Of a stretch of 64,000 nucleotides of DNA, positions 27,448 through 36,060 are shown piece after piece. The translations under genes were made by a program, and so were the position numbers. Source of the DNA: Pseudomonas sp. UFMG81. GTDB taxonomy: Bacteria > Pseudomonadota > Gammaproteobacteria > Pseudomonadales > Pseudomonadaceae. The notes beneath the pieces were generated by a model that searched no databases, was not told the origin of the DNA, and saw only the letters and a list, made by a program, of their open reading frames with translations. The DNA lies in NCBI RefSeq assembly GCF_015354575.1, contig NZ_JACAFQ010000006.1, positions 95,500-159,499 of the forward strand, written 5' to 3'. Within the stretch, counting starts at the first letter, position 1; every line of letters starts with the position of its first letter.

Positions 27448-28410
27448 ATGAGGTTCTTGGTGGTCGGTGGAGCAGGCTATATCGGCTCGCAAATGGTCAG
27501 GCACCTGTTGCAGGCCAACCATGAAGTGGTGGTGGCGGATACCACCCGCCCGCGGTACGACATCGAATGGGTTGGCCTGGACATCGCCGACGCCGATGCC
27601 CTGGATACCTTGTTCAGCCTGTACAGGTTCGATGCCGTCTTCCACTTCGCCTCCTACATCCAGGTCGGTGAGTCGGTCAGCAAGCCGGGCAAGTACTACC
27701 GGAACAACGTGGCGGCAACCCTGGTGCTGCTGGAGGCCATGGTCCGCGCCCAGGTGATGTGCCTGATCTTCTCCTCCACCGCCGCCGTGTATGGCGACCC
27801 GCAACGCATCCCCATCGATGAACAGCACCCCAAGCTTGCGATCAACCCCTACGGGCGCAGCAAGTGGATGGTCGAACAGATCCTCGAAGATTTCGACCGC
27901 GCCTATGGCCTGCGCTCGGTGTGCCTGCGCTACTTCAATGCCGCCGGTGCCGACCCGCACGGCGAAGGCGGCGAATGCCACGAACCGGAAACTCACCTGA
28001 TCCCGTTGATCCTGCAGGCCGCCGCTGGCCGCCGCGAGGCGGTCACGGTGTTCGGCCGCGACTACGACACGCCGGACGGTACCTGCATCCGCGACTATGT
28101 GCATATCGCCGACCTGGCTTCGGCCCATGCACTGGCGGTGGTTTATCTGCTTGAGGGCGGCGCGAGCACGGCGTTCAACCTGGGCAACGGCCAGGGTTTT
28201 TCCGTGCAGCAGGTGATCGACATGGCGCGTGAGGTGACCGGCCGCGACATCCAGGTGGTGGACGCTCCACGCCGCGCCGGAGACCCGCCGCGGCTGGTGG
28301 CCGATGCCGGCAAAGCCCGCGAAGTACTGGGCTGGCGACCTGTGCATGACTCACTGGAAGAAATCGTGCGCCACGCCTGGCACTGGGAACAAAAATACCC
28401 CTGGCATTGA
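27448..28410 (+). CDS. galE: UDP-glucose 4-epimerase (GalE-like)
   Basis: A 320-residue SDR enzyme. NAD site GGAGYIGSQMVRHL at residues 7-20; catalytic Ser/Tyr/Lys in IFSSTAAVYGDP and INPYGRSKWMVEQ; DYVHIADLASAHALA and FNLGNGQGFSV downstream. It interconverts UDP-glucose and UDP-galactose, or another pair of UDP-sugars, as substrate supply for the glycosyltransferases. AGGAGG lies seven bases before the ATG. It ends within the minus-strand terminator that closes the export operon. Confidence 0.9.
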   Translation: MRFLVVGGAGYIGSQMVRHLLQANHEVVVADTTRPRYDIEWVGLDIADADALDTLFSLYRFDAVFHFASYIQVGESVSKPGKYYRNNVAATLVLLEAMVRAQVMCLIFSSTAAVYGDPQRIPIDEQHPKLAINPYGRSKWMVEQILEDFDRAYGLRSVCLRYFNAAGADPHGEGGECHEPETHLIPLILQAAAGRREAVTVFGRDYDTPDGTCIRDYVHIADLASAHALAVVYLLEGGASTAFNLGNGQGFSVQQVIDMAREVTGRDIQVVDAPRRAGDPPRLVADAGKAREVLGWRPVHDSLEEIVRHAWHWEQKYPWH

Positions 28411-28422
28411 CGCCAGGGGTAT
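28391..28422 (-). terminator. Intrinsic terminator of the export operon
   Basis: ATACCCCTGGC and GCCAGGGGTAT make an 11-base stem with a six-base loop. On the minus strand the stem is followed by TTTTT, so it ends transcripts from the wza-wzc side. The epimerase stop codon lies in the loop region. Confidence 0.85.
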
Positions 28423-28437
28423 GTGCTCAGGCCGCGC

Positions 28438-29235
28438 TCAATAGTACTCGCGGGTTTCCGCTTCGGCCTTGTTCAACACCGCCCCGACCAGGTTGGCCGA
28501 CCCCAGGTGGTACAGGCAGTCCTCGATATCCTTCTTGCTGTTCACCCCGTTGGCCACCACCAGCAGCACGCAATCGATCTTCGGCAGCACGGTGATCGCG
28601 TCGTCGGAGCTGAGCAACGGCGGCAGGTCGAAGATGCAGATGCGCTCGTCGTAACGCTCACGCAGGTCGGTGATCAGGTTGCTCACCCGCGGTGAAGACA
28701 GCATCTCGGTGGACAGCGCAATCGGCTCGCGGGTCGGCAGCACCACGAAGCGTGGCAGCTCCGGGTTGACCAGCACCTCGTCGAGCCTGGCCTTGTCGCT
28801 GAGCAGTTCGTTGAGCGCCTTTTCCATCGACAACCCAAGGGTGCTGCCCACCCGCGGCCGACGCAGGTCGAAATCCACCAGCAACGCGGTCTTGTTGGTG
28901 TTGCGGGCAATACTCATGGCCAGGTTGACCGCCAGTACCGTCTTGCCGGCCGCGGGCGTGGGCGAGGTGATCGCCAGGGTGCGCCAGCCGTTCTCCTCCA
29001 TGGCCTGCAGCACTTGGGTGCGCAGCAGGTCGAACGGCCACTTCATGTTCGAGTTCTTGTTGTAGGCCACGATCCGGTGGCGCTCCAGATGGTCTGCCCG
29101 CAGTGGCACGATGCGGGTCTGCACGTAGTCGAACGGGTCCAGCACCTCGGTGCGCGGCACCAAGGGTGCGGGCAGTTTTTCGGCAGGTGATACCTGGTGG
29201 ATGTTCTTGCCTGTTGCCGACGAATTCCTGTCCAT
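28438..29235 (-). CDS. BY-kinase ATPase (CpsD/CapB/Wzc cytoplasmic domain)
   Basis: A 265-residue stand-alone tyrosine autokinase domain. Walker A: TSPTPAAGKTVLAVNLA near residue 95; Walker A': TALLVDFDLRRPRVG; Walker B: ICIFDLPPLLSSDDA. The C-terminus is ETREYY, a tyrosine pair in place of the usual longer cluster. With the separate Wzz protein encoded just upstream it forms the cytoplasmic control of chain length and export, cycling between phosphorylated and free states. Twelve bases separate the two genes. Confidence 0.9.
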   Translation of the reverse strand: MDRNSSATGKNIHQVSPAEKLPAPLVPRTEVLDPFDYVQTRIVPLRADHLERHRIVAYNKNSNMKWPFDLLRTQVLQAMEENGWRTLAITSPTPAAGKTVLAVNLAMSIARNTNKTALLVDFDLRRPRVGSTLGLSMEKALNELLSDKARLDEVLVNPELPRFVVLPTREPIALSTEMLSSPRVSNLITDLRERYDERICIFDLPPLLSSDDAITVLPKIDCVLLVVANGVNSKKDIEDCLYHLGSANLVGAVLNKAEAETREYY

Positions 29236-29246
29236 CGCTGCATTCC

Positions 29247-30809
29247 CTATCCAAACCGCGCCATAGTTTTAATCAGCAGTAGATCCAGTGGCATGTACAA
29301 CACATGCACCAGCAACATCAGGATAGCCGCCATCACCAGGGCGGCGATGACCGCCCATACGCGCAACTTCTTGCGCCTGGCCTGTTCGGCGTGGGTGGCG
29401 ATGAACGGTACGGCCACCAGCACCCGCTGGCCCAGCACGCTTTCCAGGGCGCCGACACCGCGCACGCGCTGGTTGAGCATCTCCAGCAGCATCACCAGCG
29501 CAGCGCCACCCGCCGGTGCCAGTACCAGGCCCAGGGCGACGATCTTCTTGCGGTTGGGCTTGACCGGTTTCTCCGGCATCAACGGCGGCTCCAGCAACAC
29601 GAAGCGCTCGGCCTTGTTTTCCTGCTCCAGGCTTTCGGTGATCTTCGCGCCCATTTCCTTGGCGCGGATTTCTTCGTACTTCTTGCGCGCGTTGTCGTGG
29701 TCGCGCAGCAGCGTCACCAGGCCGCGCTCGACTTGCGGTGCTTCAAGAATATCCGCCTCGTACCCCTCGATTTTCTTGCTGAGCTGACGCTTCTGCTCCG
29801 CCAGCGAGGCAATGCGGTCCTGGGCGGCCACCAGTTTGGTGCGGGCCCGGGACACATCGAGGCTGACACTGGAAGCGCCGCTGTCCTTGCTGCCCGTGGC
29901 CTGGAACGCGTCGATCTTGCGCTTGACCGCCTGCACGTCCGGGTGTGCCGGGGTGTAGCGGGTCAGCAGCCGGGCGTACTCGGCCTTGAGGCTGGGCAGG
30001 TCCTGCGGATCACTCGCACCCGGGCGTGCGCCGTCGGTCTTGGCGGCCAGGCCGGCATTGGCTGCCGACAGCTCCACCTCCAGATAGCGCAGTTCTTCCT
30101 GGGCGCTCTTGTAATCGCGGTCGACTTCGCGGAACTCAAGCTCCGAGCGCGACAGCATGCTCATGCGCAGGGCCTGGTTCTCGGGCAAGGCGTTGGCATG
30201 GGCTTGCTTGAAGTCCGCCAGCTGGTTTTCCAGGGTGGCCAGTTCCGCGCCCAGCTTGTTCGCTTCCTGGGTGAGGAACTCGGTGGTCTCGCTGGCCCGT
30301 TCGGTGCGCTGCTTCATGTTCTCGTTGAGGAACAACGTGACCAGCTCGCTGGCGACTTCCTTGGCGACTTCCGGGCGCTTGTGCTCGAACGACACATTGA
30401 ACGCCACGGTGGTCTCGCCACGCCCCTTGACGAAGGTGCTGACGGTGCTGACCACGATCGCGTTACGCATCTGGTCGATCTTGTCCGTCTCGCTGAGCTG
30501 CCGGCCCCGATCGGCGAACAGGCCGTACTTGTCCATGATCCGCAGCAGGTTCTCGCGGGTCATCACGCGCTGGCGGATGACCTCGATGCGCTCGTCGGCG
30601 AAGCTGTTGTTGTTCGCCGAGACCAGCTCGGGCGAGATCTGTTGCGACTCCACCAGGATGGTGCCGGTGGCCTGGTAGATGGGCGGCACGCTGACGGCCA
30701 CGGCTACCGTCGCCGCCAGGATGACCACGATGCTCACCCCCAGCAGCAGTGCCCGGTCCTTGATGATGGCGAGGTAATCTTTGACGGACATCTCGTATTC
30801 AGTCTTCAT
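29247..30809 (-). CDS. Polysaccharide co-polymerase (Wzz/GumC-like)
   Basis: A 520-residue inner-membrane protein with helices near residues 20-42 and near 470-490 and a long periplasmic coiled-coil between them. The N-terminal Wzz domain has VPPIYQATGTILVESQQI; the C-terminal proline-rich segment PLMPEKPVKPNRKKIVALG precedes the second helix, as in PCP-2 proteins. It sets polymer length and links polymerase to export, with the BY-kinase encoded next. The kinase domain is absent here, consistent with the split system. Confidence 0.92.
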   Translation of the reverse strand: MKTEYEMSVKDYLAIIKDRALLLGVSIVVILAATVAVAVSVPPIYQATGTILVESQQISPELVSANNNSFADERIEVIRQRVMTRENLLRIMDKYGLFADRGRQLSETDKIDQMRNAIVVSTVSTFVKGRGETTVAFNVSFEHKRPEVAKEVASELVTLFLNENMKQRTERASETTEFLTQEANKLGAELATLENQLADFKQAHANALPENQALRMSMLSRSELEFREVDRDYKSAQEELRYLEVELSAANAGLAAKTDGARPGASDPQDLPSLKAEYARLLTRYTPAHPDVQAVKRKIDAFQATGSKDSGASSVSLDVSRARTKLVAAQDRIASLAEQKRQLSKKIEGYEADILEAPQVERGLVTLLRDHDNARKKYEEIRAKEMGAKITESLEQENKAERFVLLEPPLMPEKPVKPNRKKIVALGLVLAPAGGAALVMLLEMLNQRVRGVGALESVLGQRVLVAVPFIATHAEQARRKKLRVWAVIAALVMAAILMLLVHVLYMPLDLLLIKTMARFG

Positions 30810-30831
30810 GGACGGGCACCACGCTGAAGGG

Positions 30832-31947
30832 TCAGAGGTCGGGGAACCTGTAGGTCAAGGTCAGGCCAACGATCGTCGCTGTTGCATCCGGAACGTCATC
30901 CTGCTGGCGCTCTTTGTACATCGCCGACAGGCGCAGGTCCCAGAATGGCGAAAACTCATGGCTGGCCCAGGCGCTGTAGGTTTGCAGGGTGTTCGGGGTC
31001 TGGCCCTTGGCGTCCTGCCAGGAAGCCTCCAGGCCCACCCGGTTGGTCTCGCCGAGCGCATAGCTCCACATCCCGCGCACCATATCCAGTTCGGCGAAGC
31101 CGCCCTCGGCGCTGGCCACGGTGCTGCGTTCGGCACTGAAGCTGGCGTCGGACCGCTCGCCCTTGTAGCTGAGCACCACGCCGCCCTCGCCTCTGTGGCC
31201 GCCGCCGGAGCCCGACACCTTGTTGACGCCCGCGTGCACGGTACCTTCGAGGCGGTCGGTCAGCTGGTACTTGACCCCCACTGTCGGTGTGTAGCTGTTC
31301 GATGCCCGCGCGCTGTCGGTCTGCTCGGGCTCATAGCGGCGCACCAGCAGGCCGGTGAACACATCGGTGCGTTCATTGAAGGCGTAGGTCAGGGTGGTCG
31401 CGTTGGCATACTCGTCGTAGCCGGTCAGGCTGGCGATGTCGTAGCGGGCATGCGAGTAGGTGGTCTGGTTGTCCAGCGTGGTGCGCGCGGTGAGCGCGTG
31501 GGTCCAGGTGCCGGTCAACAGGGTCATCTTCTGCGTGCCGTCGGTGGTCACCACACCGGTGTCCAGCACGCTGCCAGACAGTGTCGAGCTTTCGACATAT
31601 TGCGCCTTCAGCCCGAAGCGCCCGTGCTCGGTGTCGCGCGTCCAGCCGAGATTGACGTCGGGGTCTTCACGGTCGTCCATCACGCTGGTGTCGGACGAGC
31701 GCAGCACATGCACACCGAGGCCCAGGTTCACCTGGTCACGGCCGTAGGTGCCGACAAGGTTGTAGGTGGGCTCGATGAGTGTGCGCATAACACCCTTCTC
31801 GTCTGACGTCAGCAACAGCGGGTTGCTGTCGTATTCGACCGTAGTGGGCACCACGACGGAAGACTGCCAGTTGGCGGCCTGAACCAGGCCGGAAAACGGC
31901 ATCATCATGATTGCCGTTGCAACGCTTGTTGTTCGAATAATTGGCAC
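30832..31947 (-). CDS. Outer-membrane beta-barrel of the exopolysaccharide export system
   Basis: A 371-residue protein with a signal peptide ending VQAANW. The rest is made of alternating amphipathic strands with many aromatic ends (YDSNPLLL, TYSHARYDI, YTPTVGVKYQL, WASHEFSPFWDLRLS) and stops at a terminal aromatic-type strand, ...TIVGLTLTYRFPDL. This is the layout of large barrels coded beside short Wza-type proteins. It probably forms the pore for the polymer. It follows the Wza-like gene by 29 bases. Confidence 0.8.
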   Translation of the reverse strand: MPIIRTTSVATAIMMMPFSGLVQAANWQSSVVVPTTVEYDSNPLLLTSDEKGVMRTLIEPTYNLVGTYGRDQVNLGLGVHVLRSSDTSVMDDREDPDVNLGWTRDTEHGRFGLKAQYVESSTLSGSVLDTGVVTTDGTQKMTLLTGTWTHALTARTTLDNQTTYSHARYDIASLTGYDEYANATTLTYAFNERTDVFTGLLVRRYEPEQTDSARASNSYTPTVGVKYQLTDRLEGTVHAGVNKVSGSGGGHRGEGGVVLSYKGERSDASFSAERSTVASAEGGFAELDMVRGMWSYALGETNRVGLEASWQDAKGQTPNTLQTYSAWASHEFSPFWDLRLSAMYKERQQDDVPDATATIVGLTLTYRFPDL

Positions 31948-31976
31948 TATGCGTTCTTAATATTGAGTCAGACAGA

Positions 31977-32522
31977 TCATGGAACGACCAGCGTGTCGCC
32001 CGCCTGGAGTTGGAAGTTGGTGGACATGTCTCGCCCGGAGATCAGGTCCTTGTAACGCACCGGCATGACCTTTTGACCGCGGACCACCTTGATGGCGCTT
32101 TCGTCGGCGAATTTGTCCATGCCGCCTGACATGCTCAAGGCCTGCAACACGTCGGTGGGGCCGGCCATGGGCACGGCACCGGGCTTGATCACCTTGCCTT
32201 GCACGTAGACTTGGTTACCGGCCGTGCTGGTGATCACGGCGCTGACGTTCGGCTCGGCGAGGTAAGGCTTGAGCGCGGTTTTCACCTTCTCGGCAACGGC
32301 CGTGGCGTTCAGCCCGGCCACTTCGATGCGGCCAGCCAATGGGAAGGTGATGCTGCCATCCGGCAGCACGACAGCTTCTTGCTTGAGGGTGTCCTCCTGC
32401 CATACCGAGATGGACACCTTGTCACCCGGGTTGAGCAGGTAGGATGAGGGAAGCGTATCCGCGAAGCTGACCCCGGACCACAGCGGCAGCACGCACAACG
32501 CAGCAGACAGTAGACGTACCAT
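31977..32522 (-). CDS. Short OPX (Wza-like) polysaccharide export protein
   Basis: The ATG at 32522 follows GGAGGG and gives 181 residues with a signal peptide ending GVSFADT. It has a Poly_export domain (YLLNPGDKVSISVWQ) and one SLBB domain (VYVQGKVIKPGAVPM). It lacks the lipobox and the C-terminal amphipathic helix that forms the outer-membrane pore in E. coli Wza. Short OPX proteins are known to pair with a separate beta-barrel, which here is the next gene. First gene of the minus-strand export operon. Confidence 0.88.
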   Translation of the reverse strand: MVRLLSAALCVLPLWSGVSFADTLPSSYLLNPGDKVSISVWQEDTLKQEAVVLPDGSITFPLAGRIEVAGLNATAVAEKVKTALKPYLAEPNVSAVITSTAGNQVYVQGKVIKPGAVPMAGPTDVLQALSMSGGMDKFADESAIKVVRGQKVMPVRYKDLISGRDMSTNFQLQAGDTLVVP

Positions 32523-32693
32523 GAGAGGGTCCCTCCGGCCGGATGGCCTGCAAAGAGCACTGATTGAGAACAACGCACTACTTCTCGCTCCACGCCGCAG
32601 CCAAGAATCCTGCTGCGATGGCCCCGATCATCCTGGAAGCCACACCACCTGCGACGGTCCGTCAAGGGCTGTACCGCGCGGGCTGGCTACTGG

Positions 32694-32721
32694 AATATAG
32701 CAATGGCTGGAAAATTGACAA
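32694..32721 (-). promoter_or_regulatory. Sigma-70-type promoter for the export operon
   Basis: On the minus strand TTGTCA (32716-32721) and TATATT (32694-32699) are separated by 16 bases, close to consensus, in an AT-rich region. The start site would leave a leader of about 160 bases before the wza-like start. An inverted TTGAC-GTCAA repeat lies just upstream at 32756-32767 and could be an operator. The remainder of 32523-32846 holds no gene that I can support. Confidence 0.5.
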
Positions 32722-32846
32722 GCCGTGGTTGCGGGCGGGGCCTCCAGCAACAACGTTGACCTGTCAATATACGGGCTCCCTGAACAAGAAAAGTGCAACT
32801 TTAACTGGCGTCATTTTTTAGTAGTTATGCAACAACTTGATGTGCT

Positions 32847-33023
32847 TCAGATTTTTCTTCTATTGGCGACGACGACAAAACCAATCACGGCAAATGCAAA
32901 GAGCCAACCCGCTGTCGCCATTGGAATGACGCTGGCGTGGCTCATATATGAGTCGGCCGCCCGAGCAGCACCACTCAACAATACCAACAAGAAGATGGAC
33001 TTGATGAAAAGAGTCGAGCGCAT
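32847..33023 (-). CDS. 58-aa exported protein with VPLPA-CTERM-like C-terminal anchor
   Basis: Too short for usual ORF cut-offs, but well supported: AGGAGG five bases before the ATG at 33023. The protein has a signal peptide (MRSTLFIKSIFLLVLLSGAA, cleavage near ARAAD), about ten polar residues, and a C-terminal tripartite signal: Pro motif IPMATAGW, hydrophobic helix LFAFAVIGFVVV, basic end ANRRKI. This resembles the PEP/VPLPA-CTERM sorting signals processed by exosortases, which go with exopolysaccharide loci. No exosortase is in the window. It sits upstream of the export operon on the same strand. Confidence 0.65.
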   Translation of the reverse strand: MRSTLFIKSIFLLVLLSGAARAADSYMSHASVIPMATAGWLFAFAVIGFVVVANRRKI

Positions 33024-33202
33024 GATGCCCTCCTGGGCAAGAGGAAAGTTATTGTTGTTTGGCGCGGGAGAAATGAATCGCTGGTGAATTTGAGCTTATG
33101 GGCACAATGACACTACGTCAACGATCCGACACCATAATAAATCTCAATCGGAGCCCACCCTCATCGTCAATTTTCCGCCAAATGAATTATGCAATGGCTC
33201 GG

Positions 33203-33376
33203 TCAACGGGAACGGTGGCGGATAGCTGGAAACAGCGCCGATCTTCGAAGATCCTCGCAGGGCAGATACAGCAAGTACCCACCTTGCCCTTGCTGCTCGA
33301 CCGCCCCTTCAGCTGTTTCATGGCTGAGAAGCCAAATGCCAATGATTGTGCTTAGCGTCAAAACTCCAGCCAGCAC
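33203..33376 (-). CDS. Possible small membrane protein (57 aa)
   Basis: Open frame from a GTG at 33376 to a TGA at 33203. It starts with a hydrophobic helix (LAGVLTLSTIIGIWLLSHET) and then a polar tail with GGYLLYLPCEDLRRSALFP. No good ribosome site is seen, but the frame lies 32 bases behind the GT61 stop on the same strand and could be read with it. AT-richer than its neighbours. I do not recognise it. Confidence 0.3.
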   Translation of the reverse strand: MLAGVLTLSTIIGIWLLSHETAEGAVEQQGQGGYLLYLPCEDLRRSALFPAIRHRSR

Positions 33377-33408
33377 AGGCTTAGGCTGGCAGCCCTGTCC
33401 TGATGGGT

Positions 33409-34521
33409 TCAGGCGGGGAACAGGTCCAGCGTGCGTTCCACTTCGCTGATGTCGATGCGGAAGCCATTACCCTCGGGCAGCCCCACTACAAAGCCGAAAT
33501 GCTGGTGGTCGCGGTCGGTCAGGTACTTGTAGTAGCTGACAAACCGGTTTGGCGGCTGCAACGCCAGCACCGCTCCCCCTGGCTGCAGCACATTGACGCC
33601 ATGCACCAGCTGGCTGCCTTCGACACCGATCACCACCCGTGCGCCAGCGCAGGCAGCGACGATGCTCGGCACATCGGCCTTCAGCGGGTCGACGACGCGA
33701 AAGCCCCGGGTCTTGCGCAGATGCTCGGCAACCTCCAGTTCGTTGCGCAGCAGACGCAGGTCGCCATCACCACCGCGCAGAAGGAATACCCCCGGGTGCG
33801 GTTCAGGGTTCACATGGGCCAGTAACTTCTGACCCATGGCCCGGTAGCGGGCATGCCGGCTGCGGTTGTTGCTCTGATCATCGAACAGCACCAGCTCGCG
33901 GAAGAACGCGCTGCGCAGGCGCAACGGGCGCATGCCCAGCCAGTCTTCATAGGCCGGCGCCTGGGTGAACAATGGAAACCTCGCCGAGGGTGCGGTCGTC
34001 ACCGGCACCCCCTCATCGCAGGCCAGTGCGTAGGTGACGCAGTCTTCCATCAACCAGGTACCAAACCAGGAGTTACCGTTCTGCGTGCAATACACCGCAC
34101 CACGCTCGATCTCGTGGTCGACACTGATGCGTGGAAAGGTACTGGGCTTGTGCGACAGCCAGTGGCTGGCAGCGCCCTTGTACAACGCGCCGTCGATCAG
34201 CCAGACATCCTTGAGCAAGTAACCGCGGGTGGGCCCCTGCTCCACCGTGACGCCCCCTTCCATGGTGCGCGCCGGATGTACGTAGGGATAGAAACGTGCC
34301 TCCCAACCTGTCACACGCTCCAGCTGGTTGGGCAGGTAGAAAGCGGGTGGCGAGACGGTCCGCTCGCCAGGGGCGATATCCCAGCTTTTATCGGCGATGA
34401 GCTTGATATCGACATCCGGCTGGTGCGCAAGGCGTTTGCGGGCCATGTGCCGGTATGCGGCGAGGGTCCAGGTGTTGTGCCGCACGGGCGGTGCGCTGAA
34501 ATTCGAAATACCGCTTGCCAT
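33409..34521 (-). CDS. GT61 / DUF563 capsular polysaccharide glycosyltransferase-like protein
   Basis: A 370-residue soluble protein. The C-terminal half has the GT61 (DUF563) pattern: RYRAMGQKLLAHV, VFLLRGGDGDLRLLRNE, the FRVVDPLKADVPSIVAAC region, and ARVVIGVEGSQLVHGVNVLQ, where GxEGSQLxH is the nucleotide-site signature. Expected role: transfer of a sugar such as xylose or glucosamine to the surface polymer. It is 63 bases behind the FemAB-like acetyltransferase gene on the same strand, outside the core cluster. Confidence 0.8.
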   Translation of the reverse strand: MASGISNFSAPPVRHNTWTLAAYRHMARKRLAHQPDVDIKLIADKSWDIAPGERTVSPPAFYLPNQLERVTGWEARFYPYVHPARTMEGGVTVEQGPTRGYLLKDVWLIDGALYKGAASHWLSHKPSTFPRISVDHEIERGAVYCTQNGNSWFGTWLMEDCVTYALACDEGVPVTTAPSARFPLFTQAPAYEDWLGMRPLRLRSAFFRELVLFDDQSNNRSRHARYRAMGQKLLAHVNPEPHPGVFLLRGGDGDLRLLRNELEVAEHLRKTRGFRVVDPLKADVPSIVAACAGARVVIGVEGSQLVHGVNVLQPGGAVLALQPPNRFVSYYKYLTDRDHQHFGFVVGLPEGNGFRIDISEVERTLDLFPA

Positions 34522-34584
34522 GGCATGTCCTCCCCACTGATGGCCTGGCGCGCCGCGCCGTATGCTTGCAACGCTGCGAACGGT

Positions 34585-35739
34585 TCAACCGGAAACGATG
34601 CGTTCCATCGTTGGCGGTGACTGCAAGGTGGCGTAACGGTCGTGCAAGGTTTGCAGAAACTGCTCGCCCGCCCCCTTGGCGCCGTACAGGTAGATCTTGT
34701 GCAAGCCGCCGAAGACCATCTCGTGGTAACGGCTGGCCACTTCCTCGTCGCTGGGGCCATCCGGCACGCCCAGGTGCAGGGTCAACTTGTTGCCTTCCAC
34801 CGCGAACAACGGCGTATCCCAGAGAAACCGGGCCACGCCGGCCCGGGGCAGGCGCACGAACAGGTAGGCATGGTTGTTCAGGCCATCGATGTCGCCGCCA
34901 CGCCTTCTCTTCCATTTGAGCAGGCCGTCATCCGGGCGTGCCACGCACAGGCCGATGTCGTAGTAGTCGTAGCCATGCTCCAAGGCCCACTCGAGGGCCA
35001 TGAAGGTGGTGATCGAGTTGACTTCGCGCAGCCGCTTGGCGTCGCTGAACACCGCCTCGCAGTAACCGAAGCGCAAGGTGCTCCAGTAGCGCTTGCCGCC
35101 ACGGGTGATCTCGCACCCCAGGTGACAGGCCACCACCTCACCGTCCAGGGTAATCAGGTCGAGGCGCCCCACCCCTTTGGCCAGGCGGAACACTTCGTCG
35201 GTGGGGAACTGCGCCGCATGGATCCCCTGGCGTGCCGAAGCATAGGGGCGCAGCAGCGTCTGGTCGGCCATGCCGATCTCGCCATCGTCAAGGGTCTGGC
35301 GCATCTGGTAGTGCGGGCGGTTCTTGCGGATGCTGCGGCGCAGTTCACCGTCGTAGCGCGCGGTGATTTCCTCCAGCGGGCGCCCCAGCGGCACCACGGC
35401 ACTGAGGTAGTGCGGCACGCTCAAAGCGCCCGTCGATGGCATCTCACTCACCACCACCACGTGGCCGGCGGCGGCCGACTGGCCTGGCTGGACCTCTTCG
35501 GCCACCGCCGCCTGGGCCTTGCCGCCGATCAGCAGCTTGGCCATCTCTCGCTGTTGCCGGCGGCCGATATAGAGAATCTCGTAAGGGCTTTGCTGCTGCA
35601 GGCGAAACCGCGCCACTTCCCAGCGCCAGAAGCAGGCGCGCCCCAGCAGGTCACGCCCCTTGCTCGACAGGTTCCTGAGCTCATACCGCATGGAGGGCGA
35701 AATGAATTTTCGGGCAATAGCCGCCATTGACTGTTTCAT
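34585..35739 (-). CDS. GNAT/FemAB-type acyltransferase (BioF2-like)
   Basis: A 384-residue protein. The GNAT-fold C-terminal half, typical of acetyltransf_6/FemAB-like proteins in polysaccharide clusters, carries RLDLITLDGEVVACHLGCEI, STLRFGYCEAVFSDAKRLREVN and YDYYDIGLCVARPDDGLLKWK. This family often N-acylates an amino sugar using acyl-CoA or aminoacyl donors. No signal peptide or helix; cytoplasmic. It pairs with the GT61 gene downstream. Substrate unknown. Confidence 0.72.
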   Translation of the reverse strand: MKQSMAAIARKFISPSMRYELRNLSSKGRDLLGRACFWRWEVARFRLQQQSPYEILYIGRRQQREMAKLLIGGKAQAAVAEEVQPGQSAAAGHVVVVSEMPSTGALSVPHYLSAVVPLGRPLEEITARYDGELRRSIRKNRPHYQMRQTLDDGEIGMADQTLLRPYASARQGIHAAQFPTDEVFRLAKGVGRLDLITLDGEVVACHLGCEITRGGKRYWSTLRFGYCEAVFSDAKRLREVNSITTFMALEWALEHGYDYYDIGLCVARPDDGLLKWKRRRGGDIDGLNNHAYLFVRLPRAGVARFLWDTPLFAVEGNKLTLHLGVPDGPSDEEVASRYHEMVFGGLHKIYLYGAKGAGEQFLQTLHDRYATLQSPPTMERIVSG

Positions 35740-36060
35740 CGTGCGCCGACATCCCTTTTCTGTTTATTGATAGATAAACCTAAAAGTAGAGCGTAATCAT
35801 TCAACACTTCGAGTTAACACATTGATATTGCACGTTTTGCCATTCAACCATCGCACTCACATTCAGAAACAATTAAAGGTGGAGGAAAAACACTTTGCAA
35901 GCGGCAAAGTGCTATCGCCACTCGCTATTGCATGGCGTCAAATTTATATCGATGCGCACCTGCACCTGCACCAAAAACTATCGCCAGCGATCAATTAACT
36001 ACCGCACCACCTCAGCATTTTCGGCGCCTGCTGTTCGCCTTATCGAACAGGAGCCCTGCG
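35740..36060. other. AT-rich divergent intergenic region with a hairpin
   Basis: The 321 bases separate two divergent genes and are clearly AT-richer than the surroundings. CACTTTGC and GCAAAGTG (35891-35911) form a perfect 8-base stem just behind a GGTGGAGG sequence. A short open frame from a TTG at 35895 exists but shows no protein-like composition. AGGAG at 36048 serves the downstream gene. Confidence 0.5.

Noticed and set aside
32725..33087. Plus-strand 120-codon frame in the AT-rich gap
   Set aside because: The minus strand of the same stretch has a strong ribosome site and a signal-peptide/anchor protein of 58 residues; the plus frame lacks both.
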